Of a stretch of 35,765 bases of DNA, positions 1 through 8,006 are shown piece after piece (the first letter of the stretch is position 1; every line of letters begins with the position of its first letter). Position numbers and translations under genes: made by a program. Source of the stretch: Myxococcus sp. CA023 (GTDB lineage Bacteria; Myxococcota; Myxococcia; Myxococcales; Myxococcaceae); NCBI RefSeq assembly GCF_010998615.1, contig NZ_JAAEAH010000094.1, positions 1 to 35,765 on the forward strand, read 5' to 3'. A model generated the notes under the pieces. That model made no database searches. It was not told the origin of the DNA and saw only the letters and a list, made by a program, of their open reading frames with translations.

Positions 1-758
1 ACGCGCGGGGGCGGCATGACGGCCACCGGGGCCACGCGAGGCACCGGGCCGCCACCCTGCATCGGCTGGGACGCGACGGCGCCGGGCTGCTGCCGGTGCT
101 GCAGGTGCTGGGTGAGCTGGGCCTCCAGGCCCGCGGGCTGTGCGCTCGCGGTGGGGCGGGGCGGCGGGACGATGCGCTTGGCGCGCAGGTCCTTGATGAC
201 CAGCCGGGTGATGGCCTTGAGCGTGTCGAGCACCCCGCGGCCATTGGCGGCGGACGTCTCCAGCTCCGGGACGCCTCGGGGGTTGAGCTCCTTGCGGAGC
301 ACCTCCACCGGCAGCACGCCGTCCAGGTCCCGCTTGTTCCACTGCATCACCAGTGGGAAGCGGTCCAGGCGGATGCCGTGCTCGAAGAGGTTCTCCTCCA
401 GGTTGGCCAGGGACTCGCGGTTGGCGTCCATGGCCTCCGGCTGCGAGTCCGCCACGAACACCACGCCGTCGGCGCCTTGGAGCACCAGCTTGCGGGTGGC
501 GTTGTAGAAGACCTGGCCCGGCACGGTGTAGAGCGCCAGTCGCACGGAGCAGTCGCCCACGCGCTCCACCTTCACGGGAAGGAAGTCGAAGAAGAGCGTC
601 CGGTCCCCCTCCGTGGCGATGGACATCATCTCGCCGCGGTGTGCGGGGCGGACCGTCTCGTAGATCTTCCTCAGCGAGGTCGTCTTCCCGGATAAACCCG
701 GTCCGTAGAAAACGATTTTCGCGGCCACTTCACGGGCCATCAGATTGACGCTGCTCAC
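1..758 (-). CDS. MglA-like small Ras-family GTPase, C-terminal end beyond the window
   Basis: This gene reads leftward and has no stop before the window edge, so its C-terminus is missing. It can start at GTG 758 or at the in-frame ATG 740. Counted from the ATG, a P-loop GPGLSGKTT lies at residues 13-21. Further on are TVPGQVFYNATRKLVL, which replaces the usual DxxG switch II, and NKRD, the guanine-specificity motif. These match the MglA family, the polarity GTPases of gliding myxobacteria. MglA itself ends shortly after the GTPase fold. This protein continues into a Pro/Gln-rich low-complexity tail (visible part from about residue 190), so it is an MglA paralogue, not MglA. A role in polarity or motility is inferred from the family only. 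Confidence 0.8.
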   Translation of the reverse strand, partial: MSSVNLMAREVAAKIVFYGPGLSGKTTSLRKIYETVRPAHRGEMMSIATEGDRTLFFDFLPVKVERVGDCSVRLALYTVPGQVFYNATRKLVLQGADGVVFVADSQPEAMDANRESLANLEENLFEHGIRLDRFPLVMQWNKRDLDGVLPVEVLRKELNPRGVPELETSAANGRGVLDTLKAITRLVIKDLRAKRIVPPPRPTASAQPAGLEAQLTQHLQHRQQPGAVASQPMQGGGPVPRVAPVAVMPPPR

Positions 759-1098
759 GGTGTCAGCTTACCTAGTCCGACTTGACACCTCGCGCCAGTT
801 GACGGCGAGACATTCGCCCCGGGTCCGCGAGGCTCAGCGCTGGAGGTGAGGCCACGGGCTCAAGGCAGGCTCGCCAGGATGCGTGCCCGCAAAGCATCCG
901 CGACGGCTCACACCGCTTCCTTGAAGAGGAATACGGCACGAACCGCACGAATGGCGGCCAATACGTCATGCCACCGGCGAACCACCGCACTGCTCGAAAA
1001 TCAAGCAGGGATGCGGCGTCCGCACGGAATGAAACCGCTCGTGGGGGGCAGTCGCGGTGGTGAGACGCGCGTCATGCCCTCCCTCGAGCGAGAGAACC
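759..1098. other. Intergenic stretch without a recognisable gene
   Basis: About 340 bases separate the MglA-like gene from rpmB. Short open frames exist on both strands, but their translations are rich in Arg, Ser and Cys, look like no protein family, and have no convincing ribosome binding site. No tRNA-like cloverleaf was seen. A weak stem of 5 bp (990-994 with 1004-1008) is the only local structure noticed. The right part should hold the 3' end of the rpmB transcript and the left part the promoter of the GTPase gene. Confidence 0.5.
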
Positions 1099-1290
1099 TC
1101 AAGCGGCCTTCGTCACCTTGCCCGCCTTGATGCAGCGGGTGCACGCGAGAACGCGCTGGGTGCTGCCCTGAACGCTGGCCCGGATCTTCTGGAGATTCGG
1201 CAGGGTCCGCTTCTTGGTCTTGTTGTTCGCGTGGCTGACGTTGTTACCCACCAGCGGACGCTTGCCACACAAGTCACACTTCCACGCCAT
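1099..1290 (-). CDS. rpmB: Large ribosomal subunit protein bL28
   Basis: This 63-residue protein is a complete L28, a structural protein of the 50S subunit. It opens with MAWKCDLCGKRPLVGNNVSH, the conserved L28 N-terminus. Two CxxC pairs (Cys5/Cys8 and Cys50/Cys53) form a zinc-ribbon, so this is the zinc-binding form of L28. Genomes that also carry a cysteine-free copy switch between them under zinc limitation; no such copy is in this window. The start is well supported by AAGGAG nine bases upstream of ATG. rpmB stands alone here rather than beside rpmG. A possible promoter lies about 45 bases upstream. Confidence 0.95.
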   Translation of the reverse strand: MAWKCDLCGKRPLVGNNVSHANNKTKKRTLPNLQKIRASVQGSTQRVLACTRCIKAGKVTKAA

Positions 1291-1332
1291 GACCTCTAAC
1301 TCCTTGAAAACTGGGGCGTTGGACGCCTGCCG

Positions 1333-1362
1333 ATTAAAAGAGCGGCGGAACCTGCCAGATAA
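1333..1362 (-). promoter_or_regulatory. Possible sigma-70-type promoter of rpmB
   Basis: On the minus strand TTATCT (1357-1362) and TTTAAT (1333-1338) are separated by 18 bases. The -10 matches 5 of 6 consensus positions and the -35 only 3 of 6. Transcription would start near 1326, giving a leader of about 36 nt. That leader includes a small GGCGT/ACGCC hairpin (1315-1327) and the AAGGAG of rpmB. The AT-rich -10 stands out in this GC-rich background, but the -35 is weak. Confidence 0.35.
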
Positions 1363-1392
1363 CGGCCCGGAAATCCAGCCTTAGATCCAGGA

Positions 1393-2922
1393 TCAACCCT
1401 TGAGCGGATCCTTCTTCTTCAACATGTCCTGCACCAGCCGCGCGGCCCGGATACCCGCGAGCAGCTCGCCTTCCAGCCCCAGACCGGGGAGGACCTCGCG
1501 GTTGGCGAGCAGGATGTTCTTGGCTGGCGTGCGCTGGGTCAAACCCGTGACGCCCAGGACGGCTTCCGACTCGAAGCTGAACAATGGGTGCGGCATCAGC
1601 CGGCTGCCACGGACTCCGTCGGCGTCCAGGTAGGGGGCCGAGCGCAGCACGCGGTGCTGGGCGGTGAAGGGCATCAGCGCGTCCAGGTGCTCGTCGATGC
1701 GCGTCGCCAGGCCCTGGAGGTGTTCCTCGCCCAGATCCCGCGCCGAGGCCGGGACGAAGGCGCCCGCGCACACCACGCGCAGCCCTTCCGTCGCTTTGGC
1801 CTCCTTGCCGCCGTGCGCCGGCGCCGCGCGCGCGGGGTGGACCTGGATCAGCACGGGCCCCAGCTCCGCGTCACCCGTGTCCAGCAGGGCCAGTTCACCC
1901 ATGCCGCGGGGCAGCGCCGACTCCGGCACCACCCAGTTCACGGTGAAGAGCAGGGCCTTGGTGTTGGACTGGTCCAGGTGCTCCAGCAGACCGCGGTGGT
2001 GCTTCTTGTCCGTCACCAGCCGTCGCAGCGCGCCCGCGTCCGTGGCCGCCACCAGGCAGGACGCGCGGTACATGGTGTCCGAGCGCATCAGCTTCATGCC
2101 CGCGAACTTGCTGCCGTCGAAGGCCAGCTCCTCCACGATGAAGCCCGCCGGGTTGTCGCGCCCGAGCACATCTCCGCCCAGCTCCGCCACGCGGCGGGCG
2201 AGCAGCTCGCGCAGGCCCTCATTGCCCCCGGGGAAGAAGGAGGGCGTCGACAGCACCTGTGACATGGCCCGAGTCAGCGCCAGGTGCGCCTCCGGACGGT
2301 CCAGGTGGGTGACGAAAGGCAGCAGCCCCCGCACCAGGGACACCGAAGCGCTGTCTCCCGTGAGCCGGGGCGGCGCCTCCAGGCCGGGATGGGCCCGGAT
2401 GAGCTTCTTCAGGCCCCAGCCCTCGAAGAAGCCGTCCGGTGGCAGGGCGGGGCCCGCCTTGAAGAAGGCATCACTGGCTTCGTGCTGCGCGGCGGCGCCG
2501 GCCAGGGCGCCCAGCAGGGATTCGCCTTCCTCGCCCAGCTCCCGCGTCACCTCGGCCTTGCGGCGGGCAGCATCGCCATGGAGGTCCAGGCGGTTGCGAG
2601 GCATGAGGAGCTGCAGCTCTGGCGCGTGGGGCCGCAGCGTGCGCTGGACGTTGGCGTTGAGGCCCAGCTCCGTGAGGGCCTCCTCCACCGCGGGCATGGC
2701 CTTGAGCGGCGGAGCGACGAAGGGGGCATAGGGGAGCACGTAGCCTCCGTGCTCGTAACCGGGCCCCATGCCGTCGTGCTCCACCAGCAGGACGCGGTGG
2801 TTGCGCTTCGCCAGCAGGGCCGCTGCGAGCGCACCGCCCAGCTGACTGCCGAGCACGATGACGTCGTAGACATGCCGGGACGGCCCGGCGGGAAGCTTGA
2901 GCTTGGCAGAGGACGTCGCCAT
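1393..2922 (-). CDS. FAD/NAD(P)-binding oxidoreductase, phytoene-desaturase-like fold
   Basis: From ATG 2922 this is a 509-residue protein. Residues 19-50 form an N-terminal Rossmann dinucleotide fold: the strand YDVIVLG, a glycine turn GSQLGG (residues 25-30) and VLLVEHD ending the second strand with acidic Glu48. The turn departs from the strict GxGxxG pattern in its second glycine. The overall plan resembles CrtI/phytoene-desaturase-like and other NAD(P)/FAD-dependent oxidoreductases, including a late VTGLTQRTPAKNILLANREVLPGLGLEGE segment typical of the C-terminal FAD contact. The substrate is unknown and no carotenoid gene is nearby. A GTG 51 bases further upstream is possible, but the fold begins just after the ATG. 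It lies 73 bases downstream of the HAD gene on the same strand and is probably co-transcribed. Confidence 0.7.
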   Translation of the reverse strand: MATSSAKLKLPAGPSRHVYDVIVLGSQLGGALAAALLAKRNHRVLLVEHDGMGPGYEHGGYVLPYAPFVAPPLKAMPAVEEALTELGLNANVQRTLRPHAPELQLLMPRNRLDLHGDAARRKAEVTRELGEEGESLLGALAGAAAQHEASDAFFKAGPALPPDGFFEGWGLKKLIRAHPGLEAPPRLTGDSASVSLVRGLLPFVTHLDRPEAHLALTRAMSQVLSTPSFFPGGNEGLRELLARRVAELGGDVLGRDNPAGFIVEELAFDGSKFAGMKLMRSDTMYRASCLVAATDAGALRRLVTDKKHHRGLLEHLDQSNTKALLFTVNWVVPESALPRGMGELALLDTGDAELGPVLIQVHPARAAPAHGGKEAKATEGLRVVCAGAFVPASARDLGEEHLQGLATRIDEHLDALMPFTAQHRVLRSAPYLDADGVRGSRLMPHPLFSFESEAVLGVTGLTQRTPAKNILLANREVLPGLGLEGELLAGIRAARLVQDMLKKKDPLKG

Positions 2923-2995
2923 GAGGCGGGCAACACTACACAACGTGCCCGCCGCTGGCGCCCTTTTCACCACGGCGCGCCCCGCGGAGGGCGGA

Positions 2996-3685
2996 TCAGC
3001 GGGCCTGGGCGCTGAAGAGACGCTGTTCCAGCTCAGGGGGCAGCTGGGTGAAGTCCTGGACCACCCAGTGCGCGCCGGCCTTGCGGAGGTCGGCTTCCGG
3101 CGCGGCGGTGGTCAATCCCACCACCGTCATGCCGGCTTCGCGGGCGGACATGATGCCCAGGACGGCGTCCTCGAAGGCGAGGCACTCGGTGGGGGCCACA
3201 CCCAGCGCCTTGGCGGCGGCCAGGAAGATGTCCGGGGCGGGCTTGCCGCGCGTCACCTGTTCGGCGCCGACGATGCTCGCGAAGAGGGGACGGAGGCTGA
3301 GCCCGTCCAGCACCAGGTCGCGGTTGCCCTGGGGCGCCGCGGTGGCGATGGCCGCCGGGACGTGGGCCTCCTTCAAGCGCTGGATGAAGGCCGCCGCGCC
3401 CCGGTGCAGCTTCAGGTGCGGCCGGTACAGGGTTCGGTAGTGGTTCTCCTTTTCCTCGGCGATGCGCTCCACTTCATCCGGGGCCACCGGGCGGCCGAAC
3501 AGCTCGGGGATGATCTCCTCGTTCTTCCTGCCGGCGAAGCGGCTCTGGAAGTCGTTCGCGGTCAGCGGCAAGCCCAGCTTCCGGGCGAACGAGACCCAGG
3601 CCTCGTTGTGGAACTGCATGTTGTCGACGAGGGTGCCGTCCATGTCGAAGACGACGGCACGCAGGGGCGCCAGTGCGGAGGTCAT
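2996..3685 (-). CDS. HAD-superfamily hydrolase, beta-phosphoglucomutase-like
   Basis: This 229-residue protein is a haloacid dehalogenase-type phosphatase or phosphomutase. Motif I is FDMDGTLVDN, with nucleophile Asp14 and general acid Asp16. Motif II is the Thr in AIATAAP, motif III the Lys in GKPAPDIF, and motif IV the ED of AFEDAVLGI. A helical cap domain follows motif I (QFHNEAWVSFARKLG, then FAGRKNEEIIPELFG), as in subfamily IA members such as beta-phosphoglucomutase and phosphoglycolate phosphatase. The substrate cannot be told from sequence. ATG 3685 is preferred because GGGGA lies just upstream and the frame before it has no protein-like character. It is the first gene of a likely two-gene unit with the oxidoreductase and is divergent from the hydrolase gene at 3766. 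Confidence 0.85.
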   Translation of the reverse strand: MTSALAPLRAVVFDMDGTLVDNMQFHNEAWVSFARKLGLPLTANDFQSRFAGRKNEEIIPELFGRPVAPDEVERIAEEKENHYRTLYRPHLKLHRGAAAFIQRLKEAHVPAAIATAAPQGNRDLVLDGLSLRPLFASIVGAEQVTRGKPAPDIFLAAAKALGVAPTECLAFEDAVLGIMSAREAGMTVVGLTTAAPEADLRKAGAHWVVQDFTQLPPELEQRLFSAQAR

Positions 3686-3765
3686 GCGTTCCCCATAGCG
3701 CGTCTGTCCCCGCGGTGGGCCAACGAATCCACCCAAGGGGCTGCTCGCCTGATATCCCCGGCGCC

Positions 3766-4848
3766 ATGACGGACGACCTTCTGCTCGAGACGCGTGGCGC
3801 GGTAGGCGTGGTGACCCTGAACCGGCCCAAGGCCCTGAACGCGCTGAACCTGGGCATGTGCCGCAAGCTGCACCCGGTGCTCGACGCATGGGCGGCGGAC
3901 CCGTCCATCCAGGCCGTGGTCATCCGGGGGGCTGGCGGCCGAGCCTTCTGCGCGGGCGGAGACGTACGCGCGGTGGCGCTGTCGGTGGGGGACGCGTCCG
4001 CTGAAGAGAAGGAGCGGCTGTCGCGCGAGTTCTTCCGCGCCGAGTACGGGCTGAACCACCGCATCCACTATTTCGGCAAGCCGTTCATCGCGCTGGTGGA
4101 CGGGGTCTGCATGGGCGGCGGGCTGGGCCTGTCGATTCACGGCACCCACCGGGTCGTCACCGAGAAGCTGGTGCTGGCCATGCCGGAGACGGCCATCGGG
4201 CTCTTCCCGGATGTGGGCGGCGGCTGGTTCCTGCCGCGCTTCCCGGGTGAGTCGGGCACGTACCTGGGCCTCACGGGGGCCCGGTGCGGCGCGGCGGACG
4301 CGATGTGGCTGGGCTACGCCACGCACCACGTGGAGTCCGCGCGGCTGGAGGAGGTACTGGACGCGTTGGTGGGTGCGCCCTGGGGCACCGGCGCGGCGAG
4401 CACGGTGGTGGACACGGTGCTCGCCGGCTTCCACGCGGACGCGGGCACGTCGCCACTAGGGGTGCAGCGCGCCGCCATCGACCGGTGCTTCGCGGCCGAG
4501 CGCGTGGACGACATCCAGCAGGCGCTGGAGCTGGAGGGCACGCCGTGGGCCCAGGAGACGTGGGCCACGTTGCTTCACATGTGCCCGGCCAGCTTGAAGG
4601 TGACGCTGCGCCAGCTCCGGATGGGGCGCACTCGCGGCTACGACGAGATGGCCAACGTGGAGTACCGGCTCAGCCAGTCGATGACGGCGCGGCCGGACTT
4701 CCGTGAGGGCATCCGCGCGGTGCTCGTGGACAAGGACAACAAGCCGCACTGGCGGCCCACCACGCTGGCGGAAGTCACCGAAGACATGGTGGAGGCGCTC
4801 TTCGCGCCGCTGCCTCACGACACGTGGAAGATGCCGGCGCGCGGGTAG
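3766..4848 (+). CDS. 3-hydroxyisobutyryl-CoA hydrolase (HIBCH family)
   Basis: This 360-residue crotonase-fold enzyme most likely hydrolyses 3-hydroxyisobutyryl-CoA in valine breakdown, releasing CoA before the C3-C4 cut. Family marks are LNRPKALNALN (18-28), FCAGGDVRAV for the first oxyanion-hole strand, FFRAEYGLNHRIHYFGKP (89-106), and GVCMGGGLGLSIHGTHRV followed by MPETAIGLFPDVGGG. Glu141 and Asp149 are the expected catalytic positions. The FRAEYxLN block and the GLFPDVGGG block separate HIBCH proteins from plain enoyl-CoA hydratases. Length matches mitochondrial and bacterial HIBCH. Its stop is only 9 bases from the convergent stop of the DUF523 gene. Confidence 0.85.
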   Translation: MTDDLLLETRGAVGVVTLNRPKALNALNLGMCRKLHPVLDAWAADPSIQAVVIRGAGGRAFCAGGDVRAVALSVGDASAEEKERLSREFFRAEYGLNHRIHYFGKPFIALVDGVCMGGGLGLSIHGTHRVVTEKLVLAMPETAIGLFPDVGGGWFLPRFPGESGTYLGLTGARCGAADAMWLGYATHHVESARLEEVLDALVGAPWGTGAASTVVDTVLAGFHADAGTSPLGVQRAAIDRCFAAERVDDIQQALELEGTPWAQETWATLLHMCPASLKVTLRQLRMGRTRGYDEMANVEYRLSQSMTARPDFREGIRAVLVDKDNKPHWRPTTLAEVTEDMVEALFAPLPHDTWKMPARG

Positions 4849-4857
4849 GGACTGTTG

Positions 4858-5529
4858 CTAGATGTCCTCGTCGCTGAGGACGGTGATGCCCTTCGCGCGT
4901 AGTAGCGCCGTGGTGATGCCTTCGCCCGTGCGGAGCTGGCCGGACTCGTAGACTCGCTGGCTGCCGCACGACGGGCTCTTCTCCTTCAGCAGCGCCACCG
5001 TCGCGCCGAATCGTTGTGCCGCTTCGAGCGCGAGCCGGGCGCCCTGTTGGAAGGCCTCCGTCCGGTCGATGCCCTCGGTGCGCTCCACTGCGACTGCGCG
5101 CCCAGCCCAGACGTCCACGCCCGTGCCGCCTCGCAGGTCGACGGGAGGGCGCGGCACGGGCAGGCCCGAGGCCACTTCCGGGCACACGGGGATGACGTCC
5201 TTGTCCGCCAGCGCCGCGAGGACGCGCTCGGAGCGCTGGGAGCGGCCGTCGTACCGACACGCCTCGCCCAGTAGACAGGCACTGACCAGCACCACGCGAG
5301 CATCCTGGAGCGTGGTGACTCGTTCGGCCTGCGAGGGTAGGGCGGTTGAGCCTTGCTCGTCTCGGGGGGACGCAGGGCCGCCCAGGGGCCCGGTGGACTG
5401 CCGCTCGTCGGCGATCAACCCGTCGCGGGTCAGCCCCAAATCGGCCTCCGGTTGCTGAACGTCGCCATCATCCCCTGACGCGGCGCCGGGGAACTCCGGC
5501 TCCTGGTCGAACGTCTTCGGTCCGCTCAC
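4858..5529 (-). CDS. DUF523 protein, possible TudS-like Fe-S thio-nucleobase desulfidase
   Basis: This 223-residue protein has a DUF523 domain from about residue 78 to the end. Visible motifs are VSACLLGEACRYDG (82-95), CPEVASGLPVPRPPVD (116-131), LLKEKSPSCGS (181-191) and GITTALLRAKGI. Cys85, Cys116 and Cys188 match the three cysteines that, as known from thiouracil desulfidase TudS, bind a catalytic [4Fe-4S] cluster. Residues 1-77 are an acidic, low-complexity extension absent from typical members. The GTG start overlaps the purN stop as GTGA, so the gene is translationally coupled to purN. The extension contains no better start. A role in removing sulfur from modified bases is inferred from the family and fits the purine operon, but is untested. 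Confidence 0.75.
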   Translation of the reverse strand: MSGPKTFDQEPEFPGAASGDDGDVQQPEADLGLTRDGLIADERQSTGPLGGPASPRDEQGSTALPSQAERVTTLQDARVVLVSACLLGEACRYDGRSQRSERVLAALADKDVIPVCPEVASGLPVPRPPVDLRGGTGVDVWAGRAVAVERTEGIDRTEAFQQGARLALEAAQRFGATVALLKEKSPSCGSQRVYESGQLRTGEGITTALLRAKGITVLSDEDI

Positions 5530-6200
5530 GCCGGGTCGACCGCCGCGCCGGGATTCCGAAGCGCCAGCTCACCCACCGTGGCCCGCGCCTCCACTCGCGT
5601 GCGGGCCCCGTCCAGCGTCACCTTGCCCGTCACGGCGAGCCGCACGGCCAGCGGGTAGAGCCGGTGCTCCTCCGCGAGGATTCGCGAGCTCAGGGCCTTC
5701 TCGTCGTCATCCGGCAGCACCGGCACGGCCACCTGCGCGATGATGGGCCCCGTGTCGGTGCCCGCGTCCACGAAGTGCACCGTGCACCCGGCCACCTTCA
5801 CGCCTCGCTCCAGCGCCTGTCGCTGCGCATGCAGGCCCGGGAATGCGGGCAGCAGCGACGGGTGGATGTTCAGCACCCGCCCCGCGTAGTGGCCCAGGAA
5901 GTCCGCGCTCAACAGGCGCATGAACCCCGCCAGGCACACCCACTCCACGTTCGCCGCGCGCAGCGTGTCCAGCAGGGCCTTCTCGAAGTCCGCCTTCGTC
6001 GCGTGGGCCTTGTGGTCCACCACCTTGGCCGTCACGCCCGCCTTGCGCGCCCGCTCCAGCGCGAACGCGGTGGAGACGTTGGACACCACGCAGGCCACCT
6101 CGGCGGGAAAGTCCTCCCGCGCGCAGGCGTCCAGCAGCGCCTGGAGGTTGCTCCCGCTGCCGGACACGAGCACGCCCAGGCGGACCCGCTGGCCGCTCAT
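5526..6200 (-). CDS. purN: Phosphoribosylglycinamide formyltransferase (GART)
   Basis: This 224-residue enzyme transfers the formyl group of 10-formyl-tetrahydrofolate to GAR, giving FGAR in de novo purine synthesis. The phosphate-binding loop LVSGSGSNLQALLD is at residues 11-24. The catalytic triad is visible as Asn111 and His113 in LNIHPSLLPAFPG and Asp149 in VHFVDAGTDTGPII. Length is normal for the folate-dependent enzyme. ATG 6200 overlaps the purM stop as ATGA. Both overlaps (with purM upstream and DUF523 downstream) point to a single tightly coupled operon. Confidence 0.95.
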   Translation of the reverse strand: MSGQRVRLGVLVSGSGSNLQALLDACAREDFPAEVACVVSNVSTAFALERARKAGVTAKVVDHKAHATKADFEKALLDTLRAANVEWVCLAGFMRLLSADFLGHYAGRVLNIHPSLLPAFPGLHAQRQALERGVKVAGCTVHFVDAGTDTGPIIAQVAVPVLPDDDEKALSSRILAEEHRLYPLAVRLAVTGKVTLDGARTRVEARATVGELALRNPGAAVDPA

Positions 6201-7234
6201 GGGTCGACAACCGCCGTGGCCTCGCCCTGGCCCGCTTCCACGCGGCCGACCTCGAAGGCCTGCACGCCCCGGTCGCTCAGCACGCTCAGCGCCTGGGCGA
6301 CGTCTTCCTTCGCCACGACGAGGATGAGCCCCAGGCCCATGTTGAACGTGCTGAACATCTCGTCGCGGGCCACGCTCCCCAGCTTCGCGATGAGGTCGAA
6401 GATGGGCGGCTTGGGCCATGTCTTTTCACTCAGCACCGCGCGCGTGCCGTCCGGCAGGCAGCGGGGCAGGTTGCCCGGAATGCCGCTGCCGGTGATGTGC
6501 GCCAGGCCCTTCACCTTCACCGCCTGGAGCAGCGCCAGCACGTCCTTCACGTAGATGCGCGTGGGCTCCAGCAGCGCGTCCACGAGCGGCCGGTCCAGGC
6601 CCTCGGGCGTCGCGTCCAGGGCCAGCTTTCCGTCGTCCAGCAGCACCTTGCGCGCCAGCGAATAGCCGTTGCTGTGCAGGCCAGAGGAGGGGAGCCCGAT
6701 GAGCGCGTCACCCGGCTTCACGCTCTTGCCGTCGATGATGGCCGCGCGCTCCACCACGCCCACGCAGAAGCCCGCGAGGTCGTATTCGCCACGCGCGTAG
6801 AAGCCCGGCATCTCCGCCGTCTCGCCGCCCAGCAGGGCGCACCCTGCCTGCTCGCAGCCCAGGGCGATGCCCTTCACCACCTCGGCCGCGTCGTCGACCT
6901 CCAGGCGCCCGGTGGCGAAATAGTCGAGGAAGAAGAGGGGCTCGGCGCCGCAGGTGAGGATGTCGTTCACCGACATGGCCACCAGGTCGATGCCCACCGT
7001 CCCATGGCGTCCAGCGGCGAAGGCCACCTTCAGCTTGGTGCCCACGCCGTCCGTGCCGGCCACCAGCACTGGCTGCTGGTACTTGCCTGGCGGTAGGGCG
7101 AACAGGCCGCCGAATCCACCCACTCCGCCCATGACTTCAGGGCGCATGGTGCGCGCGGCATGGGGCTTGATGCGCTCGACGAACGCGTCGCCGGCCTCGA
7201 TGTCTACTCCGGACTGCTTGTAGGTCGTTCCCAC
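6197..7234 (-). CDS. purM: Phosphoribosylformylglycinamidine cyclo-ligase (AIR synthetase)
   Basis: This 345-residue protein closes FGAM to AIR using ATP, the step two after purN in purine synthesis. It starts MGTTYKQSGVDIEAGDAF, the conserved PurM N-terminus that begins the ATP-binding region. Other marks are VAGTDGVGTKLKVA, GIDLVAMSVNDILTCGAEPLFFLDY, LLGGETAEMPGFY and HITGSGIPGNLPR. The start is GTG 7234, preceded by AGAAGG. It leads the purM-purN-DUF523 operon, and the 120 bases up to the divergent Crp gene must hold both promoters. No PurR-type box was recognised. Confidence 0.96.
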   Translation of the reverse strand: MGTTYKQSGVDIEAGDAFVERIKPHAARTMRPEVMGGVGGFGGLFALPPGKYQQPVLVAGTDGVGTKLKVAFAAGRHGTVGIDLVAMSVNDILTCGAEPLFFLDYFATGRLEVDDAAEVVKGIALGCEQAGCALLGGETAEMPGFYARGEYDLAGFCVGVVERAAIIDGKSVKPGDALIGLPSSGLHSNGYSLARKVLLDDGKLALDATPEGLDRPLVDALLEPTRIYVKDVLALLQAVKVKGLAHITGSGIPGNLPRCLPDGTRAVLSEKTWPKPPIFDLIAKLGSVARDEMFSTFNMGLGLILVVAKEDVAQALSVLSDRGVQAFEVGRVEAGQGEATAVVDP

Positions 7235-7354
7235 GGGCGGCCTTCTACCCGGCCCCCGCGCCGGTGTCTCGCGTGGCGTGGCGGCTGTCCCACCGGTGCG
7301 CACAGAAAAGGGAATTTGACCGGGCGAGTGTGGGCTGATTGACTCCTTTGCAGG

Positions 7355-8005
7355 ATGGGCGCCGAGGAAACCCTCTTTCAACGTTTCGGCAAGGAGTTCC
7401 CCCAGGGCACCGAGCTCTTCCGCGAGGGAGAAGCCGGCAAGGAGATGTTCGTCATCCAGGCAGGACGGGTGGCCATCTCCAAGCGGGTCCGTGACGTCGA
7501 GAAGGTTCTCGCCGTCCTGGGCCCCGGTGAGTTCTTCGGGGAAATGGCCATTATCTCCAACAAGCCGCGCAATGCCTCGGCCACGGTCAACGAGGACGCG
7601 AGGCTGCTGGTCATCGACCCCAAGACGTTCGAGGGGATGATCCGCGGCAATGCGGAGATCGCCGTCCGGATGATCAAGAAGCTGGCCGAACGCCTCTCCG
7701 AGGCGGACGCCCAGATCGAAAACCTGCTGCACAACGACCCGGCCAGCCGGGTGGTGCACCAGATCATCCAGGCCTGCCAGAGCCGGGGCCGTCCCCTGGA
7801 CGAGGGCGTGGAGATTGACTTCGCGGTGCGGGAACTGCCGCGCCAGATTGGTGTGGGCGAGCCCGCGGTCCGCGCCGTGGTGGACCGGCTGGAGCGTTCC
7901 GGTCTGGTCGAGCGGAACGGGGACCGGATGACCGTGCTGGACACGGCCAGGCTGCACGACTTCCTCCAATACCTGGAGATGAAGTGGAAGTTCGGAGACC
8001 TCTAG
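7355..8005 (+). CDS. Crp/Fnr-family cyclic-nucleotide-binding transcription regulator
   Basis: This 216-residue protein has an N-terminal cyclic-nucleotide-binding beta-barrel (about 8-110), a dimer helix, and a C-terminal winged-helix domain (about 140-200). The phosphate-binding cassette is well kept: FGEMAIISNKPRNASATV at 61-78, with Glu63 and Arg72 in the positions that hold the ribose and cyclic phosphate. This suggests real binding of cAMP, cGMP or a relative. The recognition helix probably lies in LPRQIGVGEPAVRAVVDRLERSG. It is not MrpC, which is longer and differs in sequence. The stop is followed after one base by the start of a cyclic-nucleotide phosphodiesterase, a strong functional link. 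Confidence 0.85.
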   Translation: MGAEETLFQRFGKEFPQGTELFREGEAGKEMFVIQAGRVAISKRVRDVEKVLAVLGPGEFFGEMAIISNKPRNASATVNEDARLLVIDPKTFEGMIRGNAEIAVRMIKKLAERLSEADAQIENLLHNDPASRVVHQIIQACQSRGRPLDEGVEIDFAVRELPRQIGVGEPAVRAVVDRLERSGLVERNGDRMTVLDTARLHDFLQYLEMKWKFGDL

Positions 8006-8006
8006 C

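Noticed and set aside
772..1130. Short open frames on both strands between the GTPase gene and rpmB
   Set aside because: Their translations are Arg/Ser/Cys-rich, lack ribosome binding sites and match no family; they look like GC-rich chance frames.
5707..6419. Long open frames overlapping purN, purM and other genes on both strands
   Set aside because: They are phase or antisense shadows caused by high GC content; the real genes carry the family motifs.
7316..7344. TTGACC with a downstream TTGACT as promoter of the Crp-type gene
   Set aside because: The -10 matches only 3 of 6 positions at 17-base spacing; too weak to call.
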